Of a stretch of 64,000 nt of DNA, positions 16,625 to 25,594 are shown in pieces (the first letter of the stretch is position 1; the number at the start of each line of letters is the position of its first letter). The notes beneath the pieces are model-generated. The model was given only the letters and a program-made list of their open reading frames with translations. It was not told where the DNA came from and did no database searches. The stretch spans positions 46,642 through 110,641 of the forward strand of contig NZ_JXLL01000005.1 in NCBI RefSeq assembly GCF_001316435.1, written 5' to 3'. The stretch comes from Caloranaerobacter sp. TR13 (lineage in GTDB: Bacteria > Bacillota > Clostridia > Tissierellales > Thermohalobacteraceae). Made by a program: the position numbers and the translations under genes.

Positions 16625-18874
16625 ATGCAAAATAGATTTATCTTAAGAATATGTTTATATTTTGATATTTTTATTTTACTTATCATTATTATTTCTAAAT
16701 TATATTATTTTGTTTTTGAGCCAGATTTTTATTCATTAAATATTAATAATATAAAAGAGGTGCAAAAACTAGACAAGAAAGATGATGGGTTTTCTTTTGC
16801 GGTTTTAGGAAATACTAAAAGTTCGATAAATGCTTTTGATAAAAAGTTAGTAAATAAAATTAATAATGATAATCTTGATTTTGTAATATCTACAGGAAAT
16901 GCAATTGCGGATGGTGCTGAGGATAAATATAGGATGTTAAGTAAAAGTTTAAAAAAATTAAAGATACCAGTTATTATGGGTATTGGAGATAATGAAGTTT
17001 CAGATGGTGGGACCTTACGATTTTATAAACATTTTGGCCCATTGTATTTTTCCTTTAATGTCAATGATTCTTACTTTATTTTTTTAGATACTACTGGTGA
17101 AACTACTGAAGCTTGGCAACGAGAGTGGCTTATAAAAGAACTAATCAATGCACAAAAATATAGATATCGGTTCGTTTTTATGAATAAACTACCTTATATA
17201 ATAGATAGTAATTTGCAATTTAATTTTAAAGATAAATATATAAAGAGTGCATCCTATCGACAGTTTTTAAGAGAAACTTTTTCAAAATATAATGTAACAG
17301 CAGTTTTTGCTTCTAATGCGGAAATTTTCAATCGTGGAAATATTGATAGTGTATCTTATTTTATTAGTGGTGGTGGAGGGGAAAGATTACTAATTAATAA
17401 TGAAGATAGTTTATATTACTATATTAAGGTAAATGTAAAATCAAGTGGTATAAAATATAGTATTGTAAGGTTGGAAAAAGCTACGAATTCAATTATTTTC
17501 CAGATACTAGATAATATATGGGTTTATGTAAATTCTTTTTTTTATATGAATTTTAATAATTTTATTCTTGTTATAAGTGTTTTAGTGCTTATTGGTATCA
17601 TAATTATTAACAAAGCTACAGAAGATGTAGATTATTATAGAAAATTTGATGATGAATTAGAACATATACCAAATAATAAAAAACTAAATATAGCTATGTT
17701 TACCAATAATTATTTCCCTTTCATAGGAGGAGTACCTATTTCTATAGATCGTTTAGCAAAGGGGCTTAAAAAACAAGGGCATCAGGTATATATATATGCA
17801 CCTGAATACCCTACATCATATCAATATGAAAATAATAATACTATAAGATGTAAATTGTTAACTTATTATAGAACTAAGAATTTTAATTTTCCAATTGCTA
17901 ATGTATTTTCACGAAAAATTGAAGAACAATTTATTTCCCATCAGATTGATGTAGTTCATGTACATCATCCATTTTGGATGGGTTCGAAAGGAGTAAAACT
18001 TGCGAAAAAATATAAAGTACCAGTTGTTTTAACCTATCATACAAGACTTGATAAATATGCACACAATATACCTTATTGGGGACGCGCTTTGTTTAAAAAT
18101 AAAATTTCTCATTATATAATTAGAAGATTTTCTAAAAAATGCGATGCTGTACTTGCTCCTACTAATACGGCAAAAGAATATTTAAGAAATATTGGAGTAA
18201 GTAAATATATAGAAATTTTACCTACAGGAATTGATTTTGAAGAATATTATTCTATAGACAATAAAGAAATAGAAGAACTTAAACAAAAATATAAAAAGAA
18301 AAATAATATTATTTTATGTTCTGTTTCTCGGTTAACTAAAGAAAAGAATCTATATTTTCTTTTAGAGGGAGTAAAATATATAAAAGATTGTACAAACATT
18401 CCTTTCAAATGCATTATAGTAGGGGAAGGGCCTGAAAAGGGAAACCTTTTAGAGATAATTGAAAGTAGTAATCTAAAGGATGTGGTCTATTTAGTTGGCG
18501 AGATAAGTCCTAGAGAAATTTATAAATATTATATGGCTTCAGATATTTTTGTTTTTGCTTCTCAATCAGAAACACAGGGGATGGTTTTACTTGAGGCAAT
18601 GGCAGGAAAATGTCCTGTGGTAGCAATTCGTTCTAGTGGAATTGAAGACGTTATTAGTAATGGAGACAATGGATTTAAAACCAAAGCAGATATACGAAAT
18701 TGGTCAGAAAAAATTATTTATTTAATGGAAAATCCAGACAAACTAAAAAAAATGTCAGAAAATGCTTATGTTTTTTCAAAACTATTTTCTATAGAAAAAA
18801 TGGCAGAAAGTGCAACTAAGGTATATCTTAGAATAATAGAAAATAGAAAACTCACCTCTGATGCAAAAGAATAG
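16625..18874 (+). CDS. Membrane fusion of a degenerate metallophosphoesterase and a GT4 glycosyltransferase
   Basis: A 749-residue protein. TM1 is at residues 8-30; residues 57-265 have a calcineurin-like phosphoesterase fold; TM2 is at 311-328; a GT4 glycosyltransferase covers about 354-745. The transferase has GGVPISIDRLAKGL, VHVHHPFW, YHTRLDKYAHNIP and the E-x7-E block SETQGMVLLE, resembling diacylglycerol glucosyltransferases. In the phosphoesterase the usual metal ligands are replaced: LGNTK for GD-x-H, STGN for GD, GDNE for GNHE, FMNKLP for H-x-P, and SNAE for GHxH. That half is thus probably inactive and extracytoplasmic. The start is the ATG after AGGAGG; an upstream ATG precedes that site. 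Confidence 0.8.
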   Translation: MQNRFILRICLYFDIFILLIIIISKLYYFVFEPDFYSLNINNIKEVQKLDKKDDGFSFAVLGNTKSSINAFDKKLVNKINNDNLDFVISTGNAIADGAEDKYRMLSKSLKKLKIPVIMGIGDNEVSDGGTLRFYKHFGPLYFSFNVNDSYFIFLDTTGETTEAWQREWLIKELINAQKYRYRFVFMNKLPYIIDSNLQFNFKDKYIKSASYRQFLRETFSKYNVTAVFASNAEIFNRGNIDSVSYFISGGGGERLLINNEDSLYYYIKVNVKSSGIKYSIVRLEKATNSIIFQILDNIWVYVNSFFYMNFNNFILVISVLVLIGIIIINKATEDVDYYRKFDDELEHIPNNKKLNIAMFTNNYFPFIGGVPISIDRLAKGLKKQGHQVYIYAPEYPTSYQYENNNTIRCKLLTYYRTKNFNFPIANVFSRKIEEQFISHQIDVVHVHHPFWMGSKGVKLAKKYKVPVVLTYHTRLDKYAHNIPYWGRALFKNKISHYIIRRFSKKCDAVLAPTNTAKEYLRNIGVSKYIEILPTGIDFEEYYSIDNKEIEELKQKYKKKNNIILCSVSRLTKEKNLYFLLEGVKYIKDCTNIPFKCIIVGEGPEKGNLLEIIESSNLKDVVYLVGEISPREIYKYYMASDIFVFASQSETQGMVLLEAMAGKCPVVAIRSSGIEDVISNGDNGFKTKADIRNWSEKIIYLMENPDKLKKMSENAYVFSKLFSIEKMAESATKVYLRIIENRKLTSDAKE

Positions 18875-18941
18875 TATTTCGTAGAATAGAGGGAGAAAGG
18901 ATATCCATACACTTATCACAAAAATGGAGGAGGATATATCA

Positions 18942-19520
18942 ATGAAGATGAATATAGCTATATTTAAAGCAATAAATGGACTTGTACACGAATGTACATT
19001 ACTTGATAAAATAATGATTTTATTTTCAAAATATGTTCCATTAGTATTTATAATTGGACTTGCTGTACTATACTTATGTGGAGTTCATAGAAAAGATAAA
19101 AGATTGAGATGTATTGCAATAAGCACATTTGTAATAACAGTTATCAATTTATTTATAAGTTATATGATAGGAATTTTTTATTACGAGCCGAGACCTTTTG
19201 TTAATTATAAAGTAAATTTATTATTACCACATGCTGTTGACGCATCATTTCCTAGTGACCATGCTATAGGAACTATGAGTATAGCATTAGGCATTACTAA
19301 TCACTATAGAATTTATGGTAGGATATTAATATTAATATCCTTTTTAGTTGGAGTTTCAAGAATTTATGTTGGACATCATTTTCCAATGGATGTGCTTGGA
19401 AGTTACTTTATTGTATTGATATCAAATTATGTATACATGTATGTATTACAGGATAAAATTAATGAGGGTTACTTAAAAATTGAAGAATTTTTAATAAAAT
19501 ATGTAACTTTAACAAAATAA
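18942..19520 (+). CDS. PAP2 family phosphatase, BcrC-like
   Basis: A 192-residue membrane phosphatase with five to six helices. All three PAP2 motifs are present: EPRPF, ASFPSDHAIGT and SRIYVGHHFPMDV. The PSDH form is common in BcrC/YwoA undecaprenyl-pyrophosphate phosphatases, so recycling of the C55 lipid carrier is the best guess. The chosen ATG has GGAGGAGG eight bases upstream; the ATG 18 bases earlier overlaps that site. It follows the GT4 fusion gene by 67 bases and probably belongs to the same transcript. Confidence 0.82.
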   Translation: MKMNIAIFKAINGLVHECTLLDKIMILFSKYVPLVFIIGLAVLYLCGVHRKDKRLRCIAISTFVITVINLFISYMIGIFYYEPRPFVNYKVNLLLPHAVDASFPSDHAIGTMSIALGITNHYRIYGRILILISFLVGVSRIYVGHHFPMDVLGSYFIVLISNYVYMYVLQDKINEGYLKIEEFLIKYVTLTK

Positions 19521-19758
19521 ACAAAATTATTAATTATTAGTAATTTAAGAAGCTTAGAGCACATAGTTAGGTAATATATGTTAAAGTATTTAATAATAGC
19601 AAGGAGAATACTTCTTTGTTGTCTATTATCGATTACAAAAATATAGAAATTTGTAGTAGATTATGTTGGAATAATTAAGATACTTATATAAAATAGATAA
19701 TTCAAATTATGAAAAAATAATTATATACTAGAATTTATGGAGATTAGGAGGATATAAG

Positions 19759-21051
19759 TTGCAGTTTATAACAGAGTTGCTTAATCATTATGGATATATA
19801 GTTTTACTAGTTTCACTAATGATTGAACTAATTGCTTTTCCAGTGCCTGGAGAAGCACTGATGACTTATTGTGGTTTTCTTGTTTTTGAAGGGAAGTTAA
19901 ATTGGTCTATTAGTATTCTTATGGCCACTGTTGGAGTAATATTAGGAATAACAATATCCTATCTAATAGGATTTACATTAGGTTTTTCATTTTTTTATAA
20001 ATACGGTTCTTACATTCATTTAGGCCCGAAAAGGTTGGAAAAAACATCAAAGTGGTTTAAAAGATACGGAAATAAACTATTAATAATAGCATACTTCATA
20101 CCTGGGCTTAGACATATAACAGGATATTTTTCAGGCATAACAAAAATCCATTATAAGAAGTTTGCATTAAGAGCATATATTGGAGCTTTTATTTGGACTG
20201 GTACTTTTATTTCTTTAGGGAAAATTCTTGGACCTGATTGGGAGAAATTTCACAGTTTTATTAGAAAATATTTGATTATCGGAAGTTTATTTATAGCTGT
20301 GGTTATGATTATTGTTTATCTTTATAAAAGCTACAAACTTCAAATTACAGAATTTGTAATTAGTTTACTTAATAGTGTAATAGTGATATTTCATTCTCTT
20401 GGAAAAGTAAAAGTTGCAATAACAAGTGTAGCGGTAGTATTTTTAGGACTTTCTGTACTTGTTATTGGTATTATTCAAGATTTTTTATCAAATGAATTTA
20501 TCCAATTTGATAGTATTGTAGCCTTCTTGATAAGATTTATTTTTACAGAAAAATGGTCATATATTATGAGATTGCTTGGGTTAATGACATCAATAAAAGT
20601 TTTGATACTATTAATTACATTAGTATTTATTTGGATTATAATTAAAGGTGTAGATAAGCTGCTTGAGATTCGATTTCTTTTAATTACAATTATAGGAGGT
20701 GAATTTTTAGAAGAAGTATTAAGGCTTATTTTCCACCGTTTAGGTCCGTTAGGTTTATCTCTACCTGAGAAAATAAAATATACTTTTCCAAGTGAACAAT
20801 CTTTAGTAGCAGTGGTTGCATATGGTTTTGCTGCATTTTTGATAGTACGTCATACTAAGAAAGTTTGGTTGAAAACTATAGCTATTATCATCAGTTTGGC
20901 TGTTTGTTTTTTTACAGGTGTAAGTGTTTTGTTCTTTCAAGTCCAATTTCCAAGCGATGTAGTTGCAGGATATGTTTTTGGTGGTGTATGGCTAAGTCTC
21001 AATATTGTGCTATTGGAAATTTTTCGTATATTACCAAAGGTGCAATTATAG
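19759..21051 (+). CDS. DedA-family protein fused to a degenerate PAP2 domain
   Basis: A 430-residue membrane protein. Residues 1-175 are a classic DedA domain (ELIAFPVPGEALMTYCGF; IPGLRHITGYFSG). Residues 215-425 align in layout with PAP2, but the motifs are broken: PSEQ replaces PSGH, FFQVQFPSD replaces the SR-x5-H-x3-D motif, and the first motif reads HRLGP. The catalytic and nucleophilic histidines are therefore both gone. The domain may be structural or lipid-binding. Start is TTG, seven bases after AGGAGG. The architecture matches the intact fusion at 14070-15374. Confidence 0.8.
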   Translation: MQFITELLNHYGYIVLLVSLMIELIAFPVPGEALMTYCGFLVFEGKLNWSISILMATVGVILGITISYLIGFTLGFSFFYKYGSYIHLGPKRLEKTSKWFKRYGNKLLIIAYFIPGLRHITGYFSGITKIHYKKFALRAYIGAFIWTGTFISLGKILGPDWEKFHSFIRKYLIIGSLFIAVVMIIVYLYKSYKLQITEFVISLLNSVIVIFHSLGKVKVAITSVAVVFLGLSVLVIGIIQDFLSNEFIQFDSIVAFLIRFIFTEKWSYIMRLLGLMTSIKVLILLITLVFIWIIIKGVDKLLEIRFLLITIIGGEFLEEVLRLIFHRLGPLGLSLPEKIKYTFPSEQSLVAVVAYGFAAFLIVRHTKKVWLKTIAIIISLAVCFFTGVSVLFFQVQFPSDVVAGYVFGGVWLSLNIVLLEIFRILPKVQL

Positions 21052-21215
21052 TTAAATTGTATGGTGAGAGGAATTTTGAGTTAAGCATATATTTGATAGC
21101 AATTCATATTTAATAAATTAAATAGCAAAAGATATAGCTATATCATTGAGTGTAATTTAAATTTAATCACGATTTTGTGATAGAATCGTTATATAGTTAT
21201 ATAGACGAGAATTAA

Positions 21216-21246
21216 AAAACACCTAGATTTCACCTAGGTGTTTTTC
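21216..21246 (+). terminator. Terminator, CACCTAG family
   Basis: CACCTAG and CTAGGTG form the stem, with flanking A and T tracts extending pairing, followed by TTTTT. It lies about 165 bases after the DedA/PAP2 fusion stop and just before a decayed glycosyltransferase remnant. Confidence 0.85.
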
Positions 21247-21261
21247 TTTAAATAATAACTT

Positions 21262-21385
21262 TCAATATATTTTGTATTTATCTAATATTTTCTACTGTTT
21301 TTTTGTTCTTTTAAAAGAAGAGGATGTATTTTGAGATGTATTATTTGAATGAATGGCTATTGAAAAATTTTTCTTAATATAGACA
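21262..21385 (-). pseudogene. Remnant of a rhamnosyltransferase-like gene
   Basis: This stretch aligns with about 10608-10735, the C-terminal coding part of the intact minus-strand glycosyltransferase, including a shared block of about 20 bases around ATGTATTATTTGAATGAA. Small gaps and a frame break remove the reading frame, and most of the gene body is deleted: only about 60 bases separate it from the duplicated upstream segment at 21448. It is a relic of the duplicated cassette. Confidence 0.7.
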
Positions 21386-21447
21386 TTTCTAACACTTTAT
21401 TAAGAGTTTTATGTTTAAGAGGGAATAAACAAAACTAATATATTTAC

Positions 21448-21589
21448 TATTTTTCTAGTTTATTATATGAAGCTTAAAACTATTGTGATCAGGCTTGTTT
21501 AATATTTTTCACTTTAAGATACTTAATTCATAATATGTATTATAAGGTTAAATATTGGATATTTGTTAGTAAAAGAAGGTGAACCTATG
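21448..21589. repeat. Duplicated intergenic segment, copy 2 (ugd leader)
   Basis: Counterpart of 11454-11595, at the same length and with about 87% identity by eye. It ends at the ugd start codon and contains the ugd ribosome binding site (GAAGGTGA). It presumably carries the ugd promoter and, on the other strand, the former promoter of the decayed glycosyltransferase. Confidence 0.85.
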
Positions 21590-22894
21590 AATGTTAGTGT
21601 GATAGGTGCTGGATATGTAGGGTTAGTATCAGCATTAGGATTTTGTAAAAAAAATAATAATGTAATATGTGTTGATAAAGATATAGAGAAGATTGCTAAA
21701 CTAAACAGAGGAATACCAACATTATATGAAGAAGGTTTAGAAGAATTGTTAAAAGAATGTTTACAAAGCAGAAACATAATATTTACTGATAATATTAAGC
21801 TAGCTGTAGAAAAATCTGATGTAATTTTTATAGCTGTTGGAACTCCAACATTAGAAAATTGGGAGGTAGATTTATCTCAGGTCAATGAAGTTATAATAAA
21901 TATTTGTAAATATATTAAAAGCTACAAGGTTATTGTAAATAAGAGTACTGTACCTGTTGGAACTCAAAAATATATAAAGCAATTACTTGTAGATAAAGGA
22001 GTAAACAAAGAAAATTTTGATGTAGTATCAAATCCAGAATTTTTGAGAGAAGGTAAGGCTATATATGATTTTTTAAATGCAGATAGAATAGTAATAGGAT
22101 TCGATTCTGAAAGAGCTAAAAAGATTATGGAAAAGCTTTACAAGTCTTTTAATACACAAATAGTATTTACAACACCTGAGACTGCTGAACTTATTAAATA
22201 TGCTTCCAATGCTTTTCTAGCAATAAAAATATCTTTTATTAACGAAGTAGCAAATCTTTGTGATAAGGTAGGAGCTGATATTGAAGCAATATCTTATGCG
22301 ATGGGGTTAGATAAAAGAATATCGCATGAGTTTCTAAAAGCAGGAATAGGTTTTGGTGGTTCATGTTTTCCTAAAGACACAAAAGCTTTAGTGAAAATAG
22401 CTGAAAAGTATGGATGTAATTTTAAGATTGTAAAGAGTGCTATTGAGGTAAATAATAATCAAAGAATTTTACCTATAAAGATACTTTTAAATTATTATAA
22501 AAAATTAGAAGGCAAAGTGATAACTATTTTAGGTCTTACTTTTAAGCCAGATACTGATGATATAAGAGAAGCTCCTTCGTTGTATATAATAAGAGAATTA
22601 TTAGATATGAAAGCTGTAGTAAAATGTTATGACCCTAAGGCTTCAGGTGAAATAAAGAAAATATTTCCTTATATAAATTATTATGCGAATTTATATGATA
22701 GTTTAGAAGGGTCTTCATGTGCAATCATATGTACAGAGTGGAAAGAAATATCTTCAATGGATTTAGAAAAGGCTAAGTTGAAAATGAAAGAACCCGTTTT
22801 TATTGATGGAAGAAATACTTTAGATTTAAATAAAGTTAAAAGTAGCGGAATAATTTATTTTTCAATAGGTAGAAAGAGGCAAAATCTACAGTGA
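21587..22894 (+). CDS. UDP-glucose 6-dehydrogenase
   Basis: A 435-residue enzyme oxidising UDP-glucose to UDP-glucuronate with two NAD+. The Rossmann motif VIGAGYVGLV is at residues 5-14. The catalytic Cys lies in GIGFGGSCFPKDT, and the sugar-binding block TFKPDTDDIREAPS is in the C-terminal half. Length is normal for TuaD/Ugd. The ATG follows GAAGGTGA; an upstream TTG was rejected. The product could feed teichuronic-acid-like or glycolipid synthesis by the neighbouring transferases. The last codons and the stop lie inside a terminator hairpin. Confidence 0.93.
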   Translation: MNVSVIGAGYVGLVSALGFCKKNNNVICVDKDIEKIAKLNRGIPTLYEEGLEELLKECLQSRNIIFTDNIKLAVEKSDVIFIAVGTPTLENWEVDLSQVNEVIINICKYIKSYKVIVNKSTVPVGTQKYIKQLLVDKGVNKENFDVVSNPEFLREGKAIYDFLNADRIVIGFDSERAKKIMEKLYKSFNTQIVFTTPETAELIKYASNAFLAIKISFINEVANLCDKVGADIEAISYAMGLDKRISHEFLKAGIGFGGSCFPKDTKALVKIAEKYGCNFKIVKSAIEVNNNQRILPIKILLNYYKKLEGKVITILGLTFKPDTDDIREAPSLYIIRELLDMKAVVKCYDPKASGEIKKIFPYINYYANLYDSLEGSSCAIICTEWKEISSMDLEKAKLKMKEPVFIDGRNTLDLNKVKSSGIIYFSIGRKRQNLQ

Positions 22895-22912
22895 TAGATT
22901 TTGCCTCTTTCT
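22871..22912. terminator. Perfect bidirectional terminator overlapping the ugd stop codon
   Basis: Two 18-base arms (22871-22888 and 22895-22912) are exact inverted complements around the 6-base loop CAGTGA, which contains the ugd stop codon TGA. The arms begin AGAAAGAGGC and end GCCTCTTTCT, giving purine/T-rich tails in both directions. It serves ugd and the convergent glycosyltransferase gene. Confidence 0.9.
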
Positions 22913-22916
22913 ACTT

Positions 22917-23711
22917 CTAAACATCTACATATTTAGAGAAATTTGTTACATTTCTTCTTACAATTTTACATCTACTTAATAGTTTTTCATTACTTACTTT
23001 CCATGTATGTTCAAAACTAGAGCTGTGTCTTACATAAACATGATGGAATTTATCTATTGAATATAACTTAATTCCTTTTTTTAAACAATCCTTTGAAAAC
23101 CGAGTGTCAACACCTCTTGGTATATTAGCAAATTTTACTTTATCGAAAACCTCACGTTTAATAAGCATAGTAGGACCATCTATATGCTTAACATAACGAT
23201 TTTCTAACATTGGAGACCTTATTGCTAAAATTTTATACTTTTCAAAATATACAAAGGACGCTGCTTTTCCAATTAAACCTGCATTAGTATAACTAAAAGC
23301 TTTTACCGATTCTCTCAAATATTTTGGACCATAGTAATCATCGTCATCAAATTTTGCAATTATTTCGTTATTTGACTGTTTAACTCCGAAGTTTAAACAT
23401 TCCCCTAGAGAAGTTTTTTCATCTAATTGAAAAACTTTAACATTTTTATATTGACTGGCTTTTTCTTTCCATAAATTAATATCCATATAATTATTATTTA
23501 AGATTATAATTAATTCTTTTTTCTCGTAATCTTGTCTTGCATAATTATTGAAGACATTATCAATATAATTTGGACGCATAGTGCATGTAATTATTGAAAC
23601 ACTTGGATAAACAAAACTATTGTCTAATATTAGTTTTTTATATCTTTTAAGCAATTTTTTGACTATAAAATTATCTAATGATTTGTTAACAGGATGATAT
23701 TGATTTTTCAC
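22917..23711 (-). CDS. GT2-family glycosyltransferase
   Basis: A 264-residue protein with a GT-A fold: SIITCTMRPNYIDNVFNNYARQDY at the nucleotide-binding end, then the metal motif AKFDDDDYYGPKYL (about residue 125). It is soluble, without membrane helices. The GTG chosen as start is nine bases after GGAGG; the TTG directly abutting the site is unlikely. It probably adds a sugar to a cell-surface glycan together with the Ugd-derived donor (inference). It is convergent with ugd and shares its terminator. Confidence 0.8.
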   Translation of the reverse strand: MKNQYHPVNKSLDNFIVKKLLKRYKKLILDNSFVYPSVSIITCTMRPNYIDNVFNNYARQDYEKKELIIILNNNYMDINLWKEKASQYKNVKVFQLDEKTSLGECLNFGVKQSNNEIIAKFDDDDYYGPKYLRESVKAFSYTNAGLIGKAASFVYFEKYKILAIRSPMLENRYVKHIDGPTMLIKREVFDKVKFANIPRGVDTRFSKDCLKKGIKLYSIDKFHHVYVRHSSSFEHTWKVSNEKLLSRCKIVRRNVTNFSKYVDV

Positions 23712-23823
23712 ATTTTGCAACCTCCTGTAGATATTTAACTAGATATTATTAAGGTTAAAATCAGTACATTCTTTGTAATACTTATATGTATTATCATTAA
23801 TATATGTTAAATAATCATAATTA

Positions 23824-23854
23824 AAGCACCTAGATTAAGTTAATCTAGGTGCTT
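23824..23854 (-). terminator. Terminator after hydG, CACCTAG family
   Basis: A nearly perfect palindrome with AAGCACCTAGATTAA and its complement. On the minus strand it is followed by a short T-rich tract. It lies 7 bases past the hydG stop. Confidence 0.75.
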
Positions 23855-23860
23855 AAGATA

Positions 23861-25279
23861 TTAGAATCTAAGGTCTCTTTCACCGTTTTCTATTCTTTCT
23901 AAATACTTGATTGTAGCTTTTCTTGCAGATTCTTTAGGTATTTGTTTTATAGCTTCTTTTATAGTTTTTCTTCCAAGTTCTTTTAATTCTTCATCAGCAT
24001 AATCTAGTAAGAATTCTTTAAAAGTTAATAGTGCATTAGGTAAACATACGTTATGAATTTGTCCAGCTTTAGCTAGTGCCATGAATCTTTCACCAGTTCT
24101 ACCTTCTCTGTAGCAAGCTGTACAATAGCTTGGTATATAACCAGATTTGCATAAGCTTTTTAAAATTTCTATTGGTGAACGATGATCTTCTACTTCAAAT
24201 TGAGGTTTCTCATCATCGTGATGTTTGTGTTGATATTCTTCAACATAACCTCCTACCCCTGTACATGAACCAGCACTAATTTGTGATATACCAAGAGATA
24301 AAACTTCATCTCTATACTTTGGAGCTTCTCTAGTTGAAAGTATCATTCCAGTATAAGGCACAGCTAATCTAATAATTGCAACAATTTTTTTGAAGTCGTC
24401 ATCTGAAACAAGATATGGGTAATTATTTATATCAACACCCTCTGCAGGTCTTAATCTCGGAACGGATATTGTATGAGGACCTACTCCGTAAACACTATCT
24501 AGATGTTCAGCATGCATTAATAGTGCGATTGTTTCGTATTTATAATCATAAAGTCCGTAAAGAACACCTAGACCTACATCATCAATTCCTGCTTGAAAAG
24601 CTCTGTCCATAGCTGTTGTGTGCCAGTTATAATCATGTTTAGGTCCTTTTGGATGAACTTTTTCATATGTTGGTTTATGATATGTTTCTTGGAATAAGAT
24701 GTATGTTCCTATTTCAGCTTCCTTTAATCTTTTATAATTCTCTACAGTTGTAGCTGCTATATTAACATTAATTCTTCTAATACTTCCATTATCAAATTTT
24801 ATTGAATAAATAGTTTTTATACAATCGATAATATAATCTAAAGTACAATTTACAGGGTCTTCACCTGCTTCTAAAGCTAGTCTCTTATGTCCTAGAGATT
24901 CTAGGACTTTAACTTCTTCCTCAAGTTCTTGCATAGTTAGTTTTTTTCTTTTAAAGTTTTTGTTTGAGTGTTTATATCCACAATATTCGCAGTTATTAAC
25001 GCAATAATTGCTTACATATAAAGGTGCAAAAAGAACTATTCTTTTACCATATATTGTTTCTTTAATATGTCTTGCTGTCTTGTACATTTCTTCTAATATA
25101 TCTTCATCTTCTATGTTAAGTAATACAGCTGCTTCTCTATGAGTTAACCCTTTGCATGTTTTTGCTTTTTCTAAAATGCTTCTAACATATTCTTTATCTT
25201 GTGCTTTTTTCTTACCATATTCTATAGATTCAAGAATTTCAGAATGTACAATAAAATCTTCAGCTCTATATTCTTTCAT
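23861..25279 (-). CDS. hydG: [FeFe]-hydrogenase H-cluster maturase HydG
   Basis: A 472-residue radical-SAM tyrosine lyase that supplies the CO and CN ligands of the H-cluster. The radical-SAM cluster motif is C93-x3-C97-x2-C100 (YCVNNCEYCGYK). The C-terminal auxiliary cluster cysteines are 386, 389 and 412, which separates HydG from ThiH. Length is standard. AACCCCC/GGGGG-rich ribosome binding sequence precedes the ATG. It forms a two-gene unit with the TM1266-type gene upstream. HydE, HydF and hydrogenase genes are not in the window. Confidence 0.95.
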   Translation of the reverse strand: MKEYRAEDFIVHSEILESIEYGKKKAQDKEYVRSILEKAKTCKGLTHREAAVLLNIEDEDILEEMYKTARHIKETIYGKRIVLFAPLYVSNYCVNNCEYCGYKHSNKNFKRKKLTMQELEEEVKVLESLGHKRLALEAGEDPVNCTLDYIIDCIKTIYSIKFDNGSIRRINVNIAATTVENYKRLKEAEIGTYILFQETYHKPTYEKVHPKGPKHDYNWHTTAMDRAFQAGIDDVGLGVLYGLYDYKYETIALLMHAEHLDSVYGVGPHTISVPRLRPAEGVDINNYPYLVSDDDFKKIVAIIRLAVPYTGMILSTREAPKYRDEVLSLGISQISAGSCTGVGGYVEEYQHKHHDDEKPQFEVEDHRSPIEILKSLCKSGYIPSYCTACYREGRTGERFMALAKAGQIHNVCLPNALLTFKEFLLDYADEELKELGRKTIKEAIKQIPKESARKATIKYLERIENGERDLRF

Positions 25280-25339
25280 TTTTTTAAAACCCCCTATAGA
25301 TTAATTAGATTTAAGTAAAAACTGATTGAAATTATTAAA

Positions 25340-25594
25340 TTACGTTATTTTAACTTTTGTTAATGCTGATTTAACGTTTACGCCTTTTACTTTTCCTAGT
25401 TTGCCTGTCATAGCACTTATTTCATCAGAAGTTCCATCAACTATAAGAGAAATAACTGAAACGTTTTTTTCTCTATATGGCACTCCCATTCTTCCAATAA
25501 TGATGTTTGCATAGTCGTGGAGTATTGAGTTTACTTTATCTGCATTTTCTATATTTTCTACAACAATACCTATAACGCCTATTCTATTTTTCAT
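25340..25594 (-). CDS. TM1266-type iron-only hydrogenase system regulator (ACT-like)
   Basis: An 84-residue protein with a beta-alpha-beta ACT/NikR-C-like fold: IGVIGIVVENIENADKVNSILHDYANIIIGRMGVPY, then VSVISLIVDGTSDEISAMTGKLG. The family is repeatedly found beside [FeFe]-hydrogenase maturation genes and is annotated as a putative regulator. The ATG follows AGGAGGTG. The frame remains open for 42 more codons upstream, but that stretch crosses a terminator hairpin and lacks a ribosome binding site, so it is treated as leader. Confidence 0.88.
   Translation of the reverse strand: MKNRIGVIGIVVENIENADKVNSILHDYANIIIGRMGVPYREKNVSVISLIVDGTSDEISAMTGKLGKVKGVNVKSALTKVKIT

Noticed and set aside
20865..21113. 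82-codon plus-strand frame overlapping the end of the second DedA fusion
   Set aside because: It lies in another frame of a conserved membrane domain and has no recognisable start signal.
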